DNA from: Arsukibacterium ikkense
GTDB taxonomy: Bacteria > Pseudomonadota > Gammaproteobacteria > Enterobacterales > Alteromonadaceae
Direction of reading: 5' to 3'
NCBI RefSeq assembly: GCF_000987775.1
Contig: NZ_LAHO01000002.1
Coordinates: 1 to 64,000 of the forward strand
Length of the DNA: 64,000 nucleotides
Position numbers and translations under genes: made by a program. The stretch's first letter is position 1; each line of letters opens with the position of its first letter. A model generated the notes under the pieces. The model had not been told where the DNA came from. It saw nothing but the letters and a program-made list of their open reading frames with translations, and did no database searches. This document shows positions 59,591-64,000 of the stretch, piece by piece.

Positions 59591-59765
59591 ATTTTATACC
59601 TCAAACTTGCATTAGATCTCTTAGGGAATAGAGCGTTGGTGTCTTTTGTTAAAAAATAAAGGTTTTCACTTCAGTGATTTAATAGTTTGCTCATACTTGA
59701 TCCTACTGTTGTTTATTTAATATTAGCTTCCATTAAAATGAAGCTGGCTGTGAAAAATTGAAGCG

Positions 59766-60083
59766 TTATTTTCGTTTGATTAACCAGGGTCTGAACAATA
59801 ACCAGCTGTATATAAAGCCTCCAATGCCAACAGCCAGTAAACTGAGTTTATCTACCCAGGTCAGCACATAGCGTAATTCAGAGTCAGTTATCATCGGCGC
59901 CATAAGCATCGCCACAATCGCAATCGCGAAACTCAACAACCAGAGTGACAAGCTTGTGCTGCGTTTCCAACCGGCACGACCAATAATCTGACTAAGTAAT
60001 AGCAAGACCAGTAGCAATATAATCAACAACAGGTAAGGTTTAATCGTGAACCACAGCACAGTAACAATACTCATAATATCCAT
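59766..60083 (-). CDS. DUF5368 membrane protein
   Basis: The 105-residue protein has three hydrophobic helices. I place the start at the ATG at 60083 (MDIMSIVT), since the longer frame runs into the sqr gene. Such proteins occur beside sulfide:quinone reductase genes, but no activity is known. It follows the sqr fragment by 10 bp. Confidence 0.75.
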   Translation of the reverse strand: MDIMSIVTVLWFTIKPYLLLIILLLVLLLLSQIIGRAGWKRSTSLSLWLLSFAIAIVAMLMAPMITDSELRYVLTWVDKLSLLAVGIGGFIYSWLLFRPWLIKRK

Positions 60084-60093
60084 TATCTTCCCC

Positions 60094-60966
60094 TTACACC
60101 TTCCCAAGTAACATAGCGTTATAGGCTGGCTGCAACATCTTCTCTTCCATGACCCAGACAGCCCAGGACTCTTCAGTTGGATCGATAAATCCAAAGGATG
60201 GCATCAATACATTGCCATAGCCAAACTCTGCCAGAACCGCTTTACCAATGGCGGTGATCAGTGGGCAGGAGGTATAGCCGTTAAACTTAGCGGTGAGCTC
60301 AGAGCCGGTTAAGTAAGACAGAATATTGCTTTCAAGTACCGGCGCCTGCAGTTTGACTGAGGCCGCAGTTTTGCCAAGAGGGATACCCGCCACATCACCG
60401 ATACCGAAAATATTAGGATAGCGACGATGCTGTAAGGTGTATTGATCGACCTCCAGCCAGTCGTGGGCAAAAGGGCCTTCCTGCCAAGTCAGGCCAGAGT
60501 GACGAACTGCATCCGGTGCCGACATCGGAGGGACGACATGAATAAAATCGTAATCTTCTTTAAAAACGCTACCATTCAGGTCTGTAAAATATGCCTGCTT
60601 CGCTGCGGCATCAATAGCGGTAAGCTCACGCTGATAATTCACCGTTACACCTTGCTCTGCCCAACGATTGACTACGAAGTCGTTATACACTGGCACCGTA
60701 AACACCCGGTTGGCAAAAGGTGTCATAAATTGAAGGTCGAAGGCATCTCGCTTACCACTGTTTTTAAGACGAGATAAGGTAGTAAAGGTCATTTTTAACG
60801 GTGCACCAGCACATTTCAAAAAAGTTGTCGGTAAAGTAAAGAGTCCTTTGCCTGAGCCTTTTGCAATAAAAGCGTCAATTTGTTCGCTGGTTTTAAGGGC
60901 ACCCTGTGGTCCGGCGTAAACTGAGCCTATCCCCTGCTGGCCAATCAGGCTCTCGTTTTTCATCAC
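60094..60966 (-). pseudogene. truncated sulfide:quinone reductase-like flavoprotein
   Basis: The 290-residue frame corresponds to the middle and C-terminal part of an SQR/FCSD-type flavoprotein: 'SLIGQQGIGSVYAGPQGALKTSEQIDAFIAKG', 'PTTFLKCAGAPLKMTF', 'IFGIGDVAGIPLGKTAASVKLQAPV' and 'YTSCPLITAIGKAVLAEFGYG'. The N-terminal Rossmann part with the GxGxxG FAD motif and the first redox Cys is missing; a full enzyme has about 400 residues. GGAGGGCGAGTG precedes the ATG, so the stub may still be translated. It lies between the rhodanese and DUF5368 genes. It is unlikely to bind FAD normally. Confidence 0.75.
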
Positions 60967-61018
60967 TCGCCCTCCAGCGATTTGGAATGTAGTAAAGCAG
61001 CGAAAGTTTTAGCTCTAA

Positions 61019-61417
61019 TCAGGTTTCGATTTTAAATCCAGCATCAATCCAACTTTGAAACCCTCCTGCGATTGAAAATACATTTTTCAGTCCCATTTGC
61101 TTCAATGTGAGCGCAGCAAGAGCAGAGCGTGCTCCAGAGCGACACATTAAATACACCGGTTTGTCAGCAAGGTCTTCTAACGCAGTTTTGGCATCACAAT
61201 GTGCGACAACAGATGGGTGTTGATGAATTTTCATCTCCAACATGCCTCGCGGGAAGTTTACAGAGCGATCAATATAGCCTTGTTGATATTCATCAGGTTC
61301 GCGAACATCAATAAGTACAGTATGGTGGTCGTTAAGTATTTCAGCTAATTGAGCTACTGAGATTTCAGTAATTTGAGCTTTGGCTTCTAAAACTAATTCT
61401 TGCGATGTTTTTACCAT
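61019..61417 (-). CDS. single-domain rhodanese
   Basis: The 132-residue sulfurtransferase has the active-site Cys in 'YLMCRSGARSALAA' and the preceding 'VLIDVREPDEYQQGYI' motif. It would carry persulfide sulfur in the pathway with the neighbouring persulfide dioxygenase-like hydrolase. AGGAG precedes the ATG. No signal peptide is present. Confidence 0.9.
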   Translation of the reverse strand: MVKTSQELVLEAKAQITEISVAQLAEILNDHHTVLIDVREPDEYQQGYIDRSVNFPRGMLEMKIHQHPSVVAHCDAKTALEDLADKPVYLMCRSGARSALAALTLKQMGLKNVFSIAGGFQSWIDAGFKIET

Positions 61418-61471
61418 TTCATTACTCCTAAATAACTGACCGGTATAGAAATAAAATTTTTCTGTTTGCCT

Positions 61472-62341
61472 TCAGAGCATATTTATCGGGACTTTCAAAT
61501 ATACCTGACCATTATCCTCTTTAGGAGGTAACTGCCCAGCGCGGATATTGACCTGAATAGAGGGTAAAATCAGCCGAGGCATTGATAAAGTCTTATCCCG
61601 TGCTTTGCGTTTTTGCACAAAGGCATCTTCTGCAATCTCGCTGTTTACATGAATGTTGTGCTCCAGTTGTTCTGCTACCGTGGTTTTGTATTCATGCTCC
61701 CTGCCTTGAGTGGGATAATCGTGACAGATATAGATTTCTGTCTCAGCAGGCAAAGAAAGTAATTTTTTTATTGATTGGTATAGCGTTACCGCGCTGCCAC
61801 CCGGGAAGTCACAGCGTGCCGTACCGACATCCGGCATAAATAAGGTATCACCGACAAACGCCTTCTTGCCGTTAATCAAATAGGCCAAATCGGCTGGCGT
61901 GTGGCCAGGGGTGTGCATCACCTTGATCGACAAACTGCCAACCTTGAGCTCTTCGCCATCTTTGAATAAGTGATCAAACTGAGCACCATTAGGCAGGAAT
62001 TCTTTTTCTAAATTGAAAATCTGCTTAAAAATCGACTGTACTTGCTGGATGTGTTCACCAATGCCAATTTTGGCGCCGACTTTCTCTTTAAAAAACGGTG
62101 CGGCAGATAAGTGATCCGCATGGGCATGGGTTTCCAGTATCCATTCCACAGTAAAGGTTTTCTGCTCTACATAAGCCAGAATCTCTTCTGCACTTTTGGT
62201 CGAGGTATGACCTGACTTGTAATCAAAATCCAGTACCGGATCGATAATCACAGCCAAGCCCGAAGTTAAATCGGCAACCACATAGCTAAAGGTTTCACTG
62301 TCGCTATCTAAAAAGGCTTTTACGTGTACTAAAGGATCCAT
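61472..62341 (-). CDS. MBL-fold hydrolase, persulfide dioxygenase-like (ETHE1/Blh type)
   Basis: The 289-residue protein has a metallo-beta-lactamase fold with the metal motif 'LETHAHADHLSAAP', His in 'VMHTPGHTPAD', and 'FVGDTLFMPDVGTARCDFPGGSA', the last being typical of ETHE1-like enzymes that oxidise glutathione persulfide to sulfite. The C-terminal extension ('LPSIQVNIRAGQLPP') is that of the Blh group. AGGAGGGG precedes the ATG. Confidence 0.88.
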   Translation of the reverse strand: MDPLVHVKAFLDSDSETFSYVVADLTSGLAVIIDPVLDFDYKSGHTSTKSAEEILAYVEQKTFTVEWILETHAHADHLSAAPFFKEKVGAKIGIGEHIQQVQSIFKQIFNLEKEFLPNGAQFDHLFKDGEELKVGSLSIKVMHTPGHTPADLAYLINGKKAFVGDTLFMPDVGTARCDFPGGSAVTLYQSIKKLLSLPAETEIYICHDYPTQGREHEYKTTVAEQLEHNIHVNSEIAEDAFVQKRKARDKTLSMPRLILPSIQVNIRAGQLPPKEDNGQVYLKVPINML

Positions 62342-62364
62342 AACCCCTCCTAAAAAGTGAAAGC

Positions 62365-62385
62365 AAGAGCTGCAAAGCAGCTCTT
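62365..62385 (-). terminator. hairpin between the peroxiredoxin and MBL genes
   Basis: AAGAGCTGC and GCAGCTCTT form a perfect 9-bp stem with a 3-nt loop. It lies in the 62-bp gap, and on the minus strand a T-rich stretch follows, so it may partly end the peroxiredoxin transcript. Confidence 0.6.
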
Positions 62386-62403
62386 GAAAACATCAGCACT
62401 GTA

Positions 62404-63045
62404 TTACAGAGATTTTTTGCTGAAATACCAGTCGATATATTGGTAGCCTTGATCCTTACGGACTTCGGCATCAGCCATCGTTGCTGGTGGTGGCACGATG
62501 ACATCTTCACCTGGCTGCCAGTTTTCTGGTGTTGCCACTTTATGCTCATCACTGGTTTGCAGCGCTTTTAATACCCGCACGAACTCGTCGATGCTGCGGC
62601 CATTGCTCATTGGGTAGTACACCATCGCCCGTAAAATGCCGTTCGGGTCAATAATAAAGGTGGCACGTACCGCCGCTGTGTCGCTGGCACCTGGCTGGAT
62701 CATGCCGTAAGCTTTTGCCACTTCCATCGATAAATCGGCAATGATAGGGAAGGTAATTTTCACACCAAAGTTTTCTTCAATGCTGCGTGCCCAGGCAATG
62801 TGTGAGTGCACGCTATCAATTGACAAACCTAACAGCTCACAGTTTAACGCAGCAAACTGCTCAGCACGGGCCGCAAAACCCATAAACTCGGTGGTACACA
62901 CTGGCGTAAAATCCGCAGGGTGAGAGAACAGCACCAGCCATTTACCTTTGTAGTCTTCCAGGGTTTTCATGCCAAAAGTGGTTTTTGCATTAAAAGCTGG
63001 AGCCGGTTTATTCAGCTGTGGGAACGTCACGTTTTGTTCAGACAT
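62404..63045 (-). CDS. peroxiredoxin (Prx6/1-Cys-like)
   Basis: The 213-residue thiol peroxidase has the peroxidatic Cys in 'SHPADFTPVCTTEFMGFA' and the long C-terminal dimerisation region 'SNGRSIDEFVRVLKALQTSDEHKVATPENWQPGEDV' of the Prx6 group. It reduces peroxides. GAGG precedes the ATG. It heads the minus-strand sulfur cluster, with a 404-bp upstream gap. Confidence 0.93.
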   Translation of the reverse strand: MSEQNVTFPQLNKPAPAFNAKTTFGMKTLEDYKGKWLVLFSHPADFTPVCTTEFMGFAARAEQFAALNCELLGLSIDSVHSHIAWARSIEENFGVKITFPIIADLSMEVAKAYGMIQPGASDTAAVRATFIIDPNGILRAMVYYPMSNGRSIDEFVRVLKALQTSDEHKVATPENWQPGEDVIVPPPATMADAEVRKDQGYQYIDWYFSKKSL

Positions 63046-63354
63046 TTTGTAATCCTCGATTGGTTGTTAAGAGTACTTTAGCGAATTCGCTTATATCAAA
63101 TTAGACTATGTTTATAACCAAAGGAAATAAAAGTTTTAGATTAACGTAATCGGATTTATCGATTAATAAGTTGTTTTCTTACTAAAAGTTCAACTTGGCT
63201 GTTTAGAGCGGCCATATTTTATACACCGCCCTTATGCGCTTTTTGCCATTAATAATCAGTTACTTATAATTAAACCTCAATTAGGGAAACCTATTATTTC
63301 TAATAAAGGCTTCTTAATTGGCAAAAAAATATGTTGCTCTGCTCCAGCTCTTGC

Positions 63355-63379
63355 CGCACTTAAGTGCGACAATATGTCG
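63355..63379 (+). promoter_or_regulatory. overlapping palindromes upstream of the TonB receptor
   Basis: CGCACTTAAGTGCG (63355-63368) is a perfect 14-bp palindrome that overlaps CGACAATATGTCG (63367-63379). They lie about 70-95 bp before the receptor ATG. The regulator is not known. The rest of the gap from 63046 also has GCGAATTCGC near 63080 and no gene. Confidence 0.4.
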
Positions 63380-63408
63380 CGGCTAAAACACCTGAAAACC
63401 ATTTTGAG

Positions 63409-63420
63409 ATGTTATAACAT
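63409..63420 (+). promoter_or_regulatory. Zur-like palindrome before the TonB receptor
   Basis: ATGTTATAACAT is a perfect 12-bp palindrome recalling the TGTTATA half-sites of Zur boxes. The inter-half spacing is shorter than the usual Zur operator, so this is tentative. Confidence 0.3.
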
Positions 63421-63449
63421 TCAGATATGTCTAATATAAAGAAATACTG

Positions 63450-64000
63450 ATGAAACGATTAACTCAACTCAGCTCAATGTTACTCTTGGTTCAAGGATGT
63501 ACCCTCATTGCAAACGCACATGCAGAAACGCGATCAAACAGCCAAGCGGAATTGAAAGCCATCTCAGAGCATGACTTAGAGAAAATAAGCATCACAGCAT
63601 CACCCTTTAAAACACGGGTTAATGATTCCGCTTCGGCTATAGAGATACTCGCTAGCGATGAAAAAGCGCGCTATCAATCTCTATCTTTAGGCGCATCGCT
63701 CGAAAAAATAGCGGGTGTTAGTAATGTTGCTACTGGCGGACAATCTGGGAAACCGGTGTTAAGAGGGCTAAGCGGAGACCGGATCCGTATTCTCCTAGAT
63801 GGTGTGCCACAAGACCATCAGCAATATGGCGTGAGACATCCACCTAATGTCGATCCATTTCTAGCCGAACGTATTGAAGTAGTGAAAGGCCCCATGAGCG
63901 TTTTATACGGTGCCGATGCAATGGGTGGTGTTGTTAACCTTATAAGCAGGCCCCTACTGCTTAATTCAGGCGTCAGCGAGCTAAACCAGGCAACGCTCTT
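63450..64000 (+). CDS. TonB-dependent receptor, N-terminal part (cut by window end)
   Basis: The 183 codons present encode a signal peptide ('SSMLLLVQGCTLIANAHA') and the plug domain: 'ISITASPFKTRVNDSASAIEIL', 'VLRGLSGDRIRILLDGVP' and 'ERIEVVKGPMSVLYGADAMGGVVNLIS'. The 'RGLSGDRIRIL' style and lack of a siderophore-type signature resemble ZnuD-type zinc receptors, but the barrel is outside the window. The start at 63450 has only a weak ribosome-binding site. Confidence 0.85.
   Translation, partial: MKRLTQLSSMLLLVQGCTLIANAHAETRSNSQAELKAISEHDLEKISITASPFKTRVNDSASAIEILASDEKARYQSLSLGASLEKIAGVSNVATGGQSGKPVLRGLSGDRIRILLDGVPQDHQQYGVRHPPNVDPFLAERIEVVKGPMSVLYGADAMGGVVNLISRPLLLNSGVSELNQATL

Noticed and set aside
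1..64000. CRISPR arrays, tRNA or rRNA genes
   Set aside because: No regularly spaced direct repeats of 25-40 bp and no tRNA or rRNA-like sequence were recognised by eye; short or degenerate ones could be missed.

Overview
The window looks like chromosomal DNA of a facultatively anaerobic gammaproteobacterium. Protein style (NarGHJI, NarXL, UbiUVT, YegQ/TrhP, SirB2 and YbaN homologues), moderately high GC and abundant small palindromic repeats suggest the Rheinheimera/Alishewanella/Arsukibacterium neighbourhood; that placement is inferred from recognition, not from a search. No rRNA, tRNA or CRISPR array was seen.

Layout. 1-2.6 kb: a possible small ORF, a VOC protein, a YfhL-type ferredoxin and the tRNA hydroxylase TrhP. 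2.6-4.3 kb: a thiamine-diphosphate 2-oxo-acid decarboxylase behind an FNR box. 4.4-18.2 kb: the nitrate respiration core, with moeA and narL coupled, narK, narX, then narGHJI and a PpiC-type isomerase. 18.3-22.5 kb: a porin with a NarL-type box, anaerobic ribonucleotide reductase (nrdG, nrdD) and a SirB2 protein. 22.6-25.1 kb: quinol nitric oxide reductase norB behind three NorR-type sites and a sigma-54-like promoter. 25.2-30.3 kb: hemN, ubiT, ubiU, ubiV and mog, which support anaerobic haem, ubiquinone and molybdenum cofactor synthesis. 30.5-37.3 kb: a PP2C/Ser-Thr kinase fusion with a NasA-type transporter, then a NarK1-type transporter with nnrS, and a DGC-domain protein preceded by a full-consensus NarL box and an FNR box. 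37.3-45.1 kb: a deaminase, an alpha-amylase, a DinB protein, sseA, moeB, a YbaN protein, norR, and the divergent RIC/YtfE-type di-iron gene behind a second NorR/sigma-54 promoter.

45.2-53.8 kb: a diguanylate cyclase, two paralogous sugar-nucleotidyltransferases flanking a cytochrome b5-like protein and a ferric-reductase-like flavoprotein, then a PAS histidine kinase, its response regulator, a CBS-pair protein and an Hsp20. This last set resembles a DosR-like dormancy module and shares a candidate operator, TTTAGG-N7-CCTAC. 53.9-58.8 kb: an amidohydrolase, a deaminase remnant, a PAS protein and a CheB-CheR-PAS fusion. 58.9-64 kb is visibly AT-richer: an IS256-family remnant, then a sulfide/persulfide cluster (DUF2798, DUF5368, an N-terminally truncated SQR, rhodanese, persulfide-dioxygenase-like hydrolase, peroxiredoxin), and the start of a TonB-dependent receptor cut by the window edge.

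How it fits together. Nitrate enters through NarK-type carriers, is reduced by NarGHI using quinol kept available by UbiUVT, and depends on molybdenum cofactor (MoeA, Mog, possibly MoeB). NO arising from nitrite is handled by NorB, NnrS and the RIC protein, the first and last under NorR. FNR boxes and 7-2-7 NarL boxes tie several outlying genes to the same programme: the decarboxylase, the porin, nrdGD and the DGC protein. No nitrite reductase lies in this window. Three families of non-coding dispersed repeats occupy many of the gaps.
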